From positions 19,059,881 to 19,123,880 of the forward strand of contig NC_136019.1 of the NCBI RefSeq assembly GCF_048128805.1: 64,000 nt of DNA. The letters are read 5' to 3'. This stretch comes from Centroberyx gerrardi (lineage: Eukaryota > Chordata > Actinopteri > Beryciformes > Berycidae). Under the pieces are notes generated by a model. It did not search any database. It was not told the origin of the DNA and was given only the letters and a program-made list of their open reading frames with translations. The first letter of the stretch is position 1. Each line of letters opens with the position of its first letter. Of this stretch, positions 21,223-33,010 are shown piece after piece. Made by a program: the position numbers and the translations under genes.

Positions 21223-21900
21223 GTCTTTCCTGTAGGGACTGTGAAGAATATGAGGCCGGACACGACGCAAACCCATGTGGTTATTGTGGCTGTCCCCCGG
21301 GAGCACATCTCCGTACTGCTGATGAGTCGGGCGTGAGGTCCAATGAGGTTAAGGTAGGGGTGGGAGATACCAAGTTTAGTGAGTCCCGTCACCATACAGC
21401 GGTAAAACACGTATTTTGAAAAGAAAAAACGTATTTAAAATAAATACAAAATACAACCATTTAAAGTTGTATGTTCCTCCCCTAAGCCAAAATAAAAAAC
21501 ATAAGTCCCTCCCCAGTGCTTAAAAAATTATTTGACGTGCCTCCCCCGTTTTGCACCACCCCCTCCCCTCTCATAAATAACGAACAGTCCCTAAGATAAA
21601 AGTTCTTGTCCATTCCTTGCTCAGAGTCGCTCTGAGAACTTTCCTAAAACACTCCTAAGCTAGGACCCCTTGCTAGGAAGTTTTAGGCTAAGGTAAGAGC
21701 TCTCTGAGAGGATTCTCAGAATGTTTGTGGATACGGCCCCAGGTATTTTGCCATTGACAGATGATGTCAAACACCTGCTTTGAGTTTTCTGCACTGTGTG
21801 ATTTAGTGTTGATTTACTTTTCATGAAACTTCAAAATCCATCCATTCATCCAAAAGTCCATCAGGGACTTCAACTCACAACCTTGTAGTCCACAGACCTG

Positions 21901-22731
21901 GGGCCGTATTCACAAAACATTTTGTCTTACCACTAGCTAAGAGTTTCCTCTTAAAACCTATTCACAAAGCTGCTGAGACCAACTTTTACTAAGGAATGGG
22001 GAGAAATCTTAAGTTAAGAGAAAGGGTGGGGTTGACCTCGTTGCTATGGATGATGTCATGTTTCATGAAACAGTGATTGGCTGATAGGGGATGGGTCTCT
22101 GTGAGTGAATTCATCATAGAAATACTGTAGGAGGTATCATGTTGCCATATTCAAATAAAGATTTTAAAATAAAAATGTAGGCTCTCACTGATTTAACATG
22201 AAACAAAGAATAGTATACTGACTAGTCAAGTATATGTGCAGCTAATTGTCAGCCTCTTACATGTCTGGCAGCTCGTTAAACAATTAGCGGATATTCATAT
22301 AAGCAGCCTTTTAATTATCAGACTAGAATAACCATGGCTGATAGTAAGACGTGTGACGCTACATTGTGCAAACGAAAACGAAAACCAAACTGGATGCAAG
22401 AACAGCTTTTACTTCTTGCCCAACTTGTGGCGATACCTTTTTAAAAGCTCAGTATCATTAAATGTTTCTAAAATGTTGACCCGATTACGAGGCGGATTTT
22501 AGGATTGTTTGTGATTTGGTCCTAGTGACTTAGGAGTCCTCTTGACTACCCCTAAGTTTTCATAGATTTAGGAGCTGGTTTTAGCGCTAAAACGCTTTGT
22601 GAAATACTCTTAGACCAAAAATTTAAGAGTCCTAAAATTAGGACTGACACGCCCATTATTTTTAGGAGTTTCTCCTGAATCAGCAAGTTGGGAGCTACTT
22701 TTAGCCTTAAGATGTTTTGTGAATATGGCCC
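21901..22731. mobile_element. 831-bp Harbinger-like MITE with Myb-like ORF relic
   Basis: The TIRs are GGGCCGTATTCACAAAACAT on the left and the complement of GATGTTTTGTGAATATGGCCC on the right. CTG flanks both sides (21898-21900, 22732-22734), a 3-bp target duplication. Inside, an ATG in good context at 22334 opens a 36-codon frame with KRKRKPNWMQEQLLLLAQLV, resembling the start of the Myb/SANT-type partner protein of PIF/Harbinger elements. It stops at 22444. The element is a deletion derivative with no transposase. Confidence 0.7.
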
Positions 22732-23698
22732 CTGAGCTTAAACACTCTGCCAACTTCCACTTTGGTGCGTCACAGTGGGGAAACAAAACAAAGAGACAAG
22801 TGATAGGTCATAGGTGATAGTCCAACCCATATTGAAAGCCTCAGAAAGAATATTATAACTGTATTAGTGCCCCACATCAATCAATTTACACATGTCTTTA
22901 CAGACGTCATCTTGAGAGTCCAGACATCGTTTTGTGTTGAACATATCACATTGTCAGTTTCTCAAACTATTTGCAGCTGCACATTTCCATCTACTGTACG
23001 CTCAGTTTTCAAGATATCATTATAGTTTTTGGGCTGTTTACTAATTAAGGTGTGACGATTTCGTTTTTTTTCCTGTAACATACGGTTTAGGAGGACAACA
23101 CTGTGGGATCACAGTCAGTTTTTGCTATAAACAGAGGGGGGCGAATTGGGGGTAGGTACCAGTGTACGAAAGATTTATCTCACTTCAGCCGATATATCCT
23201 GAAAATGTCAGCTCTCTAGGACATACGGCAGATTTTTATGAATTTTTGAAGTTTTGACTTCAATATCTGATATCAGATTTGGTTATTATGCAATAAGCCA
23301 CACCCACTTTAATTAATCATGACCAAATTTATTGGATCGACTTGGACATGATCCTAGAATATGTGTAAACAATGTCATTAAAATCTATGCAGTCAATTAT
23401 GAGATATAAACTTTTTGCATTTGTCATGCCCACTAGTGGTAGAGCTCAAAATGCTTTTGAGGCCATGTTCAAGCAACACTGCTCAACATGTGTTTCAAAT
23501 TTTGGCTTGATTAGGTGAATGGTCAATGAGTTATAACCAATTTAGTGTTAGGGCGTGTTTCATTAAAGGTTTGGTCGATAAAGGCCAAACCATTTGGCCT
23601 ATCAATAACCTTTATGCAAATTTGAAAGAGGACAGCAAAAACAATAGCAAAAACAATAGCAAAAACAATAGGGTTCCAGCACTACGTGCTTGGACCCC

Positions 23699-25465
23699 CA
23701 ATAAGAATAAAGCAAGTCGCTGTTGTGTGAAAACCTTGTAACTCTGGTCTGCATGGTGGTCAAGGTAAACAACATTTTCTTTGTTCCTGAAAAGTAATTT
23801 TGGAGATTTTTTTTTAGAGGTTTTCACAACAAAATGGTGGATATATATATATAAAATATTATATATAACACTAGAACATGTTGAGAAGAAATGTATAAAT
23901 GGAAAGTATGAAAAAAGTATAGATTACAACATTGTGAGGGTGTGCAAATTAACAGCTGTGGAACAGACTGAGACAAAGAAACATTTGTGAAAATTATATA
24001 AAATATACCAAAATATGAACTAAAAAATATCAATATAGATGCAATTTATAACAAATGAGAAGACTATAAGGATATGAAGGAAACAAACTAGATTATGCTT
24101 CGTCTTTGCACGCTACTGTGGTTGAGAATATGTAAATGCATGTATCAGTATGGGTGGCAGCAGGTAATGAAAAGTCACATTCCAGATGGAAGATGGCGTA
24201 TTCTTCCAAATCATTTCAGAATAAGGAGCCACCGGTCAATAAGTCTCATTCATGTTCAAACAGTCACTAGACTTCCTCTCTAGGTAGGGCAAGAAGCCCT
24301 GTTACAAATCAAGGTAAAAGTGCACAGTGCACTTTGTCTTCTCGTTTTTTTCATATCTGGTGAAAACCTCGTAACTCCAGGGTTTTGGAAACGTCTCGTC
24401 CTTCACATCCAGGGGCTATTTCTAACTTGAGTAGGTGTTAAAGTCCTGGCAGAACCTGGCAACAAACCCTTGAATGGTGAAACCCACAACAGATCCAGTA
24501 GAAAGCAATATTCCGAGCCTGTCCTCTCCCAAAACACGACCCCATAGGTCGTTTGTAAAAGCAGCTTATTACGACCTATAGTTACGTTTTAAAGTTAAGC
24601 GACCTCTAGCGGTCGTGTAAATAACGACAATGTGCTACGTTGCTCTGCGTCCACGTCACGTGACTGTCAAGTTTCTCTCTCAACATTGAAATAGCACGGT
24701 GGAAAGTAAGGGTGTTGTGGTCGGGGATGGCGGACGGGCGTATACGTTTGCCTTCGATGTCGGCGACCGGGGTTCGATTCCCAGTGTTTCCAAATTTAAC
24801 CATGACCAAACCATTTTCCTAACCTTAACCAAGTTGTTTTAGTTGCCTAACCATAACCATAACCCAAGTTGCTTTCATTTCATGTATTTTTGTGAGATTA
24901 CGTTGGAAACGCTCCTGTGGGTCATATTAGAGGGTAGGAACAAATGACCTATGTGGTCGTATGGGTTGGAGGACTTGTTGAATATTCCAGATGGAGCCTG
25001 TGTGTATTTGATGTTTGCACCGCTGTGCATGCACACCTAATTCGCCCGAGGGTGCCAGGCAGCCCAAAAACAACACTGGGATACGGAAATTCAGAGACGT
25101 CGAAAGGGAAACAGGTAGTCCAGTAATCCCCTGATCGCAGGCACCAGGCTCCCTGTTAATCCACTGCTGTGATACTGAACTGTCTTTAGGTCTGTCTACC
25201 CACCAGAGAGCACTGTCCGAGTAACACACTTTCTCCAGCCGGGACAGTTGTGTAATAATTACAGAACAGCTATGCTGCCCTCTTGTGGCACATACACTCC
25301 CCATTTCACATACAGAGTGCTGAATCTAAAGTGAATCTGATGGAGGCTCAAGTTCAGGTTTTCACGGGAAGGGTTCAAACCAGCGTGGCATGGTAAGATG
25401 CAGAGGTTCAGGCAAGCAGGATGAGACGGATCCTCACCTATCATGAGGATACAGCTTGATTTGAG
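23699..25465. repeat. Paralogous block B downstream of S100 copy 4
   Basis: Near-identical continuation of block A (12419-13690) after the 5.28-kb insertion, itself interrupted by the 466-bp element. Beyond about 25465 the sequence (GCGCTGCGCCGTCTGAGGCC) no longer matches block A. It contains the same minus-strand open frame as block A, altered at its end by the insertion. Confidence 0.85.
24515..24980. mobile_element. 466-bp TIR element with 8-bp target duplication and tRNA-like core
   Basis: AATATTCC flanks both ends (24507-24514, 24981-24988), while block A has it once (13192-13199), so the insertion is directly demonstrated. Just inside the ends, GTCCTCTCCCAAAACACGAC aligns with the reverse complement of the right side (GTCCTCCAACCCATACGACC), and both continue ATAGGTC and TTTGT. 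The 8-bp duplication fits hAT. The interior has TGGCGGACGGG (24728-24738) and an exact B box GGTTCGATTCC (24771-24781), a tRNA-like Pol III promoter pair. No coding capacity. Confidence 0.8.
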
Positions 25466-25571
25466 TCACAGGCCGCGCTGCGCCGTCTGAGGCCTCGCAG
25501 GGCTGTTTGGGAAACGTGGCTGGCCTGTAATCGGCTTGCAAGGTCATTAAGCTCACACTCTCCTCTCTCTC

Positions 25572-25604
<33 letters not shown>

Positions 25605-26540
25605 CCGGGGCATTACAGAGGCTTATAGGGGGATTAGGGTCCAGAGTGGAGGAGGACGTGGGTCCTGGAGTCAGGAGATACAGGTGGAAAGGGAAAGGGG
25701 GACGGGAGGTGGAGTATGTACTGTATGTTATGGGTAAGGTGGTGGTGTGTGTGTGTTTGTGTGTGTTTTGGGGGGGTGGGGTAGAAGCAGCTGATTCTCT
25801 CTCTCTTTTTCTCACACACACACACACCATCTATCATGATTTGAAGGATCTTATATTATTATATATGATATATATTATTTATTATGTGTTATTATATGTA
25901 TTATTACTATATATTATATAATCTATGTTTACAATATTATTATAACCTATTACAAAATACAGGTGCGCGCGTGCGCACACACACACACAGTCCATAGTGA
26001 ATAGCATTTTATTCTCCTCTATTTTTATCTTGTATTTTATAGATAGCATAAATTTGTTATGTTATATCAAATTCAAAGTGGCACAAATCCAATAGATAGA
26101 TCGAATAGAGGTTTTCCAAAGAATAGTGTGATATCACTTCAAAAACAAATAAATACAATGTTAAAAGTTATATTATGTCATGTTATATTATATAATATCA
26201 CATATTACTATATAGTAATCTATTGAGCCTAAACAAAATGCAGGTGCACATAAGCACACACACCATCCCTGTTTCTCTACTGATTATGATTACATTATCT
26301 TATATTACATCTTATAGTGTTACTACAGTTTTAAAATCTATGAGGCCAAAACAAAATAAAGGTGTAGACAAACATACATGCACACACTGTCCATAGTAAT
26401 CAGTATCATTGTATTCTCTTCTATTCTGTTACTGTATTTTACACATCTCATCTTCCACCTTATATCATATTTTATTACTATATTATTAGAATATATTAAG
26501 CCTGAACAAAATGCCAATACACACAAACTATATGCATTGT
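25466..26540. repeat. Low-complexity region with degenerate AT-rich tandem units
   Basis: (CT)n at 25561-25612 and GT/CA runs near 25740-25830 lead into AT-rich DNA. A unit of the form ACAAAATACAGGTG, CACACAC, GTCCATAGTGAAT, TTATTCTCCTCTATT recurs about four times (starting near 25950, 26230, 26348 and 26500) with strong divergence. No gene was seen. Confidence 0.65.
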
Positions 26541-27210
26541 CATTGTTGTCAGGCCCTGAGGTCATGTCTATACATGTGATCAAAGGCCAAACATTGGCTC
26601 GGCTCCATAGAAACACTTAGCCAAGTAGACAGGATCTACTTAAAGGGAAAATCACGGTCATTGCAACAATCATTTTATAAAAGCAATGTGTCACTATTTT
26701 CAAATGGTGGCTAGTATCTCATTTTCTCCTCATATAGGCTTCTAGTGTTGAACCACATACACACACCTCTCAGCTCCATCCACGTGAGGGGGGGTAGGCC
26801 AGTCATGAATACCTAATTTTGTGTTAAAGCCACACGTCTCCTCTGGTCATATGAACTCTGTGTGCCGGGGTGTCCAGCCCGTCTCGTGGCCTGACGTTCA
26901 GCAGCAGAAACAGGCTGAACACACTGCCGCCCTTTGTCTTGGAGCTTTCACGCCAGTGTGTTTTCATGTCTTGGTGGGTGTCATGGGATGTCACCGGGGT
27001 TTTTGTGCTGAACGACCACAGTAGGTCCAGGACTATCGAAAGGCTACGTGACTCATGACTGCTTGAATCATGGGTTGTTTGCACATGAAGGTGTCAAATC
27101 TCAACCTTTGACAGCTGTCATCAGTGATGGTGGTAAATAAAGAGGCGGGTAAACTATGAGCTCCAGTTGGTGACCGTCATAAGGCAAACATCCACCGATA
27201 AAACTTATCC
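26541..27210. other. Intergenic, nothing recognised
   Basis: No splice-consistent exon, protein-like frame or repeat pair was found. Short overlapping frames near 26820-27080 occur on both strands and have no recognisable domain. Confidence 0.45.
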
Positions 27211-27858
27211 TTAAAGGATAAGTTTGGCGATTTTGGACCTATATATAATTTGTCTCTTACATACAGTACCTGTAGTACTTGGACCCACAGAGAATATTGG
27301 CTCCCGAGCCAGCTGTCAGTTGAAACCGTGAGCTCCGTAGCCTCTTGCTGCTAATGGGTTTGTCAAAATATCTCCAAAAAAGCTAGTCTGTAAACGATAT
27401 GGCGACCAACCGACGTATTTATATCCACAGCCTGTAAAGTAGCAGCAACGCACCATTTCAACTCAGTGGATAGTCTTCTACCAAACTACTGTTTACAATC
27501 TGACCTGTCCGTCCGCAAAACTAGATCACTCCACCAGTAACACACTTTCACCCCACAGCAGTCTGTGCTGCAGCAGAGAAAAATTGTCAGTGATTTCCTG
27601 ATTAGTCAAAATGTGCGTAATGGCGGAATTGTGTCATGTTTACTCTCAACTCTCCTGTACAGCCACAAATGGCTTTTTTGGAGATATTTTAACAAACCCC
27701 ATTTGGACTCATTGTTAGCAGCAAGAGGCCTAGCAATGGCGCTTGCTGTTTCAAATGACTGCTGACTCTGGAGCCAATATTCTCTGTGGGTCCAAGTACT
27801 ACAGGTATGTAAGAGACAAATTATATTAATGTCCAAAATCGCCAAACTTATCCTTTAA
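27211..27858. mobile_element. 648-bp MITE with about 100-bp TIRs
   Basis: The ends TTAAAGGATAAGTTTGGCGA and its complement near 27858 are identical. The likeness continues inward through AATTTGTCTCTTACATAC, GTAGTACTTGGACCCACAGA and GAATATTGGCTCC, about 100 bases per arm with few differences. It is a non-autonomous DNA transposon with no transposase frame. A clear target duplication was not seen. Confidence 0.85.
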
Positions 27859-30800
27859 AAAGACCTGATCCTCAGATAACTTACATCAGTTTGATACTGC
27901 CTACCTATTTCTCTGGAGTCAATTTTGATTTTGACTCTTCAAATTGTAGGACTCCTCAACTCCTATGGATTCATCTAAAAAAAGACTAAAAGATTAAGCT
28001 GTGGCAACTCTTTCCTGAGAGAACTCCCAAAAGCTAATTCACACAAATTAAGACATCTGAATAATGTTGCATGAAAAAGAATAATTTTGCATCAATTGAC
28101 TTGAAATTAACATAAGTGTTTTTTGCATGTTTTCACCCATTTATTACAATTCACATATACTTTACATTACTACCGACTATGTCCCAAAGCATACTATACT
28201 TTTTTAGATGTTTGAATGCATTTTTCCTACTTTCCCGGCAGCCATTCAAAATCATTCATTTCAGTACAGTATGAAAGTCAACTTGCAGAGATTTGAAACT
28301 TGCTTCAGTTACGTCATCCATCACAGTCAACATCGCATCCGGCTTTATTTTTGTCAGAGTTACTTGTTTTGAAAAGTCTAATGTCTTCTGGTGCGTTCAC
28401 ATGTTGGTACATCACATCCAGGACTTGAAAGACAGCTGACAAATGGCATTGCCGTGCTATTTGGTAGGAAAATCAAACCCAGAAGACAAACGGTAAGCAA
28501 ACATGGATGTTGTGAAAAGGTTGATGTGGAGGTTAAAATAGACAGAAAAATAACATCTGGATGTTTAGGACTACTCATAAATCCATGATCATAATTCATA
28601 ATTGAAACCAAAAAGGAATATGGAAAATAAACCACTTTTCAGAAAGTGACCATGGAGAGATGAGATCACTCACAGCTGTCTGGACTATAGGCTTCTCCAG
28701 CCAAGCAAAGACGCCAACAGACCGCATCAGTATTACTAAAGCTGAAGCCTGCATCCACAGAAAATCTAATAATCTAATGTAGCCTTAAAACACCATACTT
28801 CAAAACTTCATGGGATTGCTCTGAAGCGGTTCCTTTGCATGCTTTGTCTGAAACAAGAGTAGCAGCCATGTTTCAGACATTCATATGAAAACAACTGGGA
28901 GAAGCCACACAAAGGTGAGATTTTACACTTAATTGCAGATGTTTTCACACAATATGTTTTACTCATGTAACAGAAAAGGGTTCAAAGATTTCAGAAAGCT
29001 TATATTGGCAAATTTTGGTCTGGAAACCTTACCCACAAGAAAGATTTTATCTGCACGGTTTTTAATGGAACGCCTCGGGACTGGCACCCACGCAGTGTAG
29101 TGCCGGTCCCAACAGGGCTAGGGATGCCAGTGTCAAAACACAACATATGCTGGTCTTGCGGCATGGTGTAACCAGCATTCATTATGCTGGTCATGCTGGT
29201 AACCACCTATGCTGGCTTTTCTATCAGATTGCTATTTTTTTGCCCCATCATCAGCCAGTAGCAGCAGCTAGCTACCTTACATTGGTGAATGGAAACTAAG
29301 CTAGCTGGGTAACAGTTAATTAACGATAGCTAATGTTAACTAGCTACCAGGCAACTGAAAAACACCAACTGTATCTTTTTTTTCATCTGTTAATGCAACA
29401 CGCAGCTAGCGTGACACGGTTGGTGGTTAAATAGTCTAATCCCACTAACGCAACTTAAATACCACAGGAAATAACGTTACCTACCATGAACATTTGTAGG
29501 GCAGCAGAAGATGTGGATGTCTGTAAATGAGTTTGTCAAAGACGCCCTCTAGAGGCCATCTCACAAAGCGCATCATATCATGAAGCGACAGATAACTGAC
29601 TGACTGACTGACTGACCAACGATTATTTAGCTATCTCTAAATAATGAGACCAAAGTCTGGATTGGAATTCAACTTTTTTAACTGTCAAAAATAGTTCTGC
29701 AGATAAGCGATTGGTCAAGTTGTACACTTCTTGAAAAAACTTTTTTGACCAAATCACTGGTCAAAAAAGTAGTACCAAGAGTCATCTCTGCTCAGTTTCC
29801 ACTCCCAGGGTCATTGGCTGAGAGCCCGACTCTCCATTTTATTTCATTTTGCAAATACATAGTTGGGTAAACTGGGTTTGGGCGGGTTTAACCTCCACTA
29901 CAACCCTGGCTGTTGTACTCTGCTGTGTGTCACCAGGTTAGTGGAGGAATAATTTGACCCTGCCTGCTGCTTTGACCTGTGTAACCCTACAAGAAAAAGA
30001 CGTGGTCCCCTCCCTGCTTACTTGAGCACTAATAGTGAGGCCTGTGTAGTCCCCCAAGGGCAGTGTTACAAGCTAATGTAATGCCTTTTCCCAGGCTTTC
30101 ACCACTCACCGCAGCATCACGTAGCATCTTTGTGTTCTATTGTTAGCCTCTCTACTTCAAAGCCACACAGTCAGCTGTCACCGGCTTCGGTTACATGCAG
30201 AGTATTTTAACACTGCGAATGTATTCTTTCCGAGTGAAGACGCCTAATGAACTGTTTACGTGAATGCTAAATAAAGTGATCTGATAAGGTGTGCGTTTGT
30301 ATGCGCCAAAGCATGGAATGAGAATAAAACTTTTTTGACATAGACCCGCATTCTAGCATACTGTTAGACTTTCCCAGAAACTCATTGGCGTCACTTCCTT
30401 GAAGTGGAAAAACATGGAGAAAAATATATTGTATTCCAACCAAAGAAAGAAGTCTGTTACAAAGTCTGTTAAATGTTTACACTGCTATTAGCTGCTACTT
30501 TCCCCCCATTGAATGAATTAGCAATAGTTTCTACCACACCTTTCTTACCAAACAAAGCTTTATTTGGCTCGTCTGTGCTGTCGGTTAGGTGCTTAGGTGA
30601 GGAATTTTATTCTGATTGGGCTATTATTCCAATTATTAATCAAATATGAGGCTCAATTCACACCGCAGGCCTTCTTGCTCGATTCCGAGTTTTTTGGATG
30701 ACTGTTCATATCTATTCTAGGATGTACTCCATATCTGATGCCAATATAAACTGACAGTGATGTTGGAAAGAGACGCATGTGGAGAGTGACACCAACAAAA

Positions 30801-32085
30801 GACAACAACATCCATTTTTGTACCTGCGCTTCTCCTGCTTCTTTCAACACATTTCAATTACAGTATGTGCTTTTCAGTTTTGACTGAATTGAGGCGTCTC
30901 CCCAAATGCCAATCAAGTCAGCTGTTTTGCTTTCTTTCCATTGTTGCATCTTATTGTCCTCCATGCTAACGCAGGCTCAGCCAAGTTGCCGTGGCGCCCA
31001 AATGATGTAATGCAATTGTCTCAGGTGAATGATGTAATATTTACTTATTGTCATGGTAACACAAACAAGTCCTGATTTGAGCGTTCCAATACAAGTCGCA
31101 TGCCTCGGGATCCGATTTTGTAGCACACACCATGTGGTCCAGATCAGACGTGTCACATGAGCAAAAAAAATCAGAATTGGGACACTCTCGGCTGCAGTGT
31201 GAACGTAGCCTTAGGCTCCATGTGAACCCAGAGTCTGGCTATACTGATGTGTGCCCTGTTAAACTACAGTGGCCAAAACTATGTGAGGCATTTCCTTGTA
31301 TTAGAAATAGTTGTGGCGTGAGTCTTTATAATTACACGTGACTGGCATCAATTATGTGTCGATTTGCTTTGCAAAGGAGGACTAGAACATGAGGATCATT
31401 TGCAAAACAAAGCAAGCAAATTTAGGCTTGACGGACACACCATTACCCTTTACCCTTAAACCTGTCTACCAAGAACGACCTGCTGACTGTCTCTGTCTGT
31501 GTGGAGGCAGCTTTGTGTACAGGCTGACAAACAGTTGCCAGGGCTTAAACAGCATACCGTAGAGTTCCTCCCATACCATGAATTCCTTTTAACTTAGTGT
31601 GACGGCGGCCACTTCTGCCAAACAGGATCCTAGCATTTGTCTGCCTTGCAGGCTGAAGTCCTGTCTCCACCGCTGACCTGCTATCACACAGAGGAAAGAG
31701 ACAGAATCCAGAGTATTGACGCTGTTTTATCAGCCCCATCGAGCGTCACTGTCTCCACAACCAGACGACTTTTTCAATGTGTGTGTGCGTGTTAACTGAT
31801 ATAATGCGCGTGTTGCCCTTATCAACATGACTGAGCTGCCCTAAAAGACTCTTAAGTCCGATAGTGAGGGAAAACAAACAAAACAGCCATCATTCATACC
31901 AGACAACGGTGTCTGGTCTGCTGTCACCTTTGACCTACACATGATAAACAGGCTCACAGTGTGATTAGATCATTGTCCAGGAACTCGCCTTGGGTCTCAG
32001 CTAATTTGCTGTTGTCCATGCTAAGAGTTATATCAACTTTATATTGTACTTAATTGAAGTAATAAAGTTTATTTTTGCATACCCC
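27859..32085. other. Gene-poor intergenic stretch
   Basis: No coding exon, TIR pair or long microsatellite was recognised. A CTGA tetranucleotide run lies near 29596-29615, and CTAGCTAGC-type motifs occur near 29266-29345. Open frames are short and compositionally random. Conserved regulatory elements could be present but cannot be seen without comparison to other fishes. Confidence 0.45.
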
Positions 32086-32400
32086 CCTTATAACTCCTAT
32101 GTAAATATGGAAAGAGGTCACAGTTCACATAATACTCCATCTGTTAAACGTAATATCTCAGACACCACTGGTCCGATTTTGACGAAACTTGGAGGAATGA
32201 TGCATCTTTGCACTGTGTTCCAGCGTTTAAAGAATTATACTGAATGGCCTAATGGGGGCGCTATATTTAAAGGTCAAATTTGCAATCATTGAAAGGCCAT
32301 AACTGCTACACCATTGGCCCCATTTTGATGAAACTTGACGGGATGATGCATCTTGCTGCTGATTGGCCAAAGGGGTGCCTGCATCATTCGTGGGGGACGA
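32086..32400. repeat. Probable interspersed repeat fragment
   Basis: Two parts echo each other: TCCGATTTTGACGAAACTTG followed by GAATGATGCATCTTTG, and CCCATTTTGATGAAACTTGA followed by GGATGATGCATCTTG. The wording GGGGGCGCTATATTTAAAGG is typical of fish interspersed repeats. Family not assigned. Confidence 0.5.
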
Positions 32401-32697
32401 CGTAATTATTTGGAATTTCGAGGATCAGGTCATCAGATCATTGTCCACTGTTAGCGACTAAAGCACCAAAGCCTTGCGGTATTCTCTTGGAATCTGTCAC
32501 ATGTGGCTTTCATTCAAGTTATATAATAACTTTCGAGTTTCAAAAATAAGTGTTTAAAAGTTTAAATCCAACTGGGAGGATTGGCTAAATTAGGAGGCTA
32601 TCTCTATCCTGTCCATTGATGTAGATGTAAATAATAAAGATGATCATCATAAAACAACCACCAACATAAACAATACAAATCAGTTATAGTTTCTAGG

Positions 32698-33010
32698 GAT
32701 GGGACGATATATCGAAATTCAATATATCGCAATACAAAAAAGTGACAATATGTATCGTGGGGCAGAAAAATGAATCGCAATATTAGCTCCATTTTATTCT
32801 GCTGTAGTAATCACAAATGAGACGGCTTGACCATCACAATTTCACAAGCTCTCCATCCAAATTATATTATTTGCACTTTGTAATGACATTTTTAAATTGT
32901 TGTTTACATTCTAGCAAGCCAATGCCATTGCTAGAAAGATTTGTGATTCAGAAACCCCATATCGCAAATCGTATCGTGAGATACATATCAGCATATCATC
33001 AGCATATGCT
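32698..33010. repeat. Probable hAT-type MITE (ATATCG-rich)
   Basis: It begins TAGGGATGGGACGATATATCG and is rich in ATATCGCAAT/ATCGTATCGTGAG motifs toward the right side, as in fish MITEs with TAGGGATGGGACGATA-type ends. The right terminus is not clean. Confidence 0.45.

Larger units (their letters stand above)
19388..21591. mobile_element. Harbinger-like TIR element with TAA target duplication
   Basis: The left terminus GGGACTGTTCGGTATTTATGAG matches the reverse complement of the right terminus (GGGACTGTTCGTTATTTATGAG; first 20 quoted in part) over at least 22 bases with one mismatch. TAA flanks both sides at 19385-19387 and 21592-21594, as expected for PIF/Harbinger. A 29-base G run follows the left TIR. 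It is itself interrupted by the element at about 19795-21222. Confidence 0.75.
18480..21740. mobile_element. Outer nested TIR element
   Basis: The left end GTATCCACAAAGC and the right end (reverse complement GGGGCCGTATCCACAAAC) share GTATCCACAAA. Both sides are rich in CTTAGGAG/CTCCTAAG motifs. The first bases seem lost at the left. It encloses the element at 19388-21591. No transposase was found. Confidence 0.5.
18417..23698. mobile_element. 5.28-kb compound insertion flanked by CAATA
   Basis: Sequence on both sides matches block A continuously, so this whole stretch is extra relative to the paralogue. CAATA flanks it at 18412-18416 and 23699-23703; block A has a single AATA there. The left end starts TAGCCGCAAGTGGCAA and the right end finishes GGGTTCCAGCACTACGTGCT then TGGACCCC, termini I associate with a common fish repeat family. 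At least three other TIR elements are nested inside. An AACAATAGCAAA run of several units lies near the right end (23636-23670). Confidence 0.8.

Noticed and set aside
23636-23670. Short direct repeats AACAATAGCAAA as a possible CRISPR-like array
   Set aside because: Only three to four 12-base units with no spacers, in eukaryotic repeat DNA; it is a simple tandem repeat.
24728-24800. Possible functional tRNA gene
   Set aside because: A and B boxes are present, but I could not fold a clean cloverleaf with a paired acceptor stem. The sequence is inside a transposon and continues into repetitive CTAACC runs, so it is tRNA-like only.
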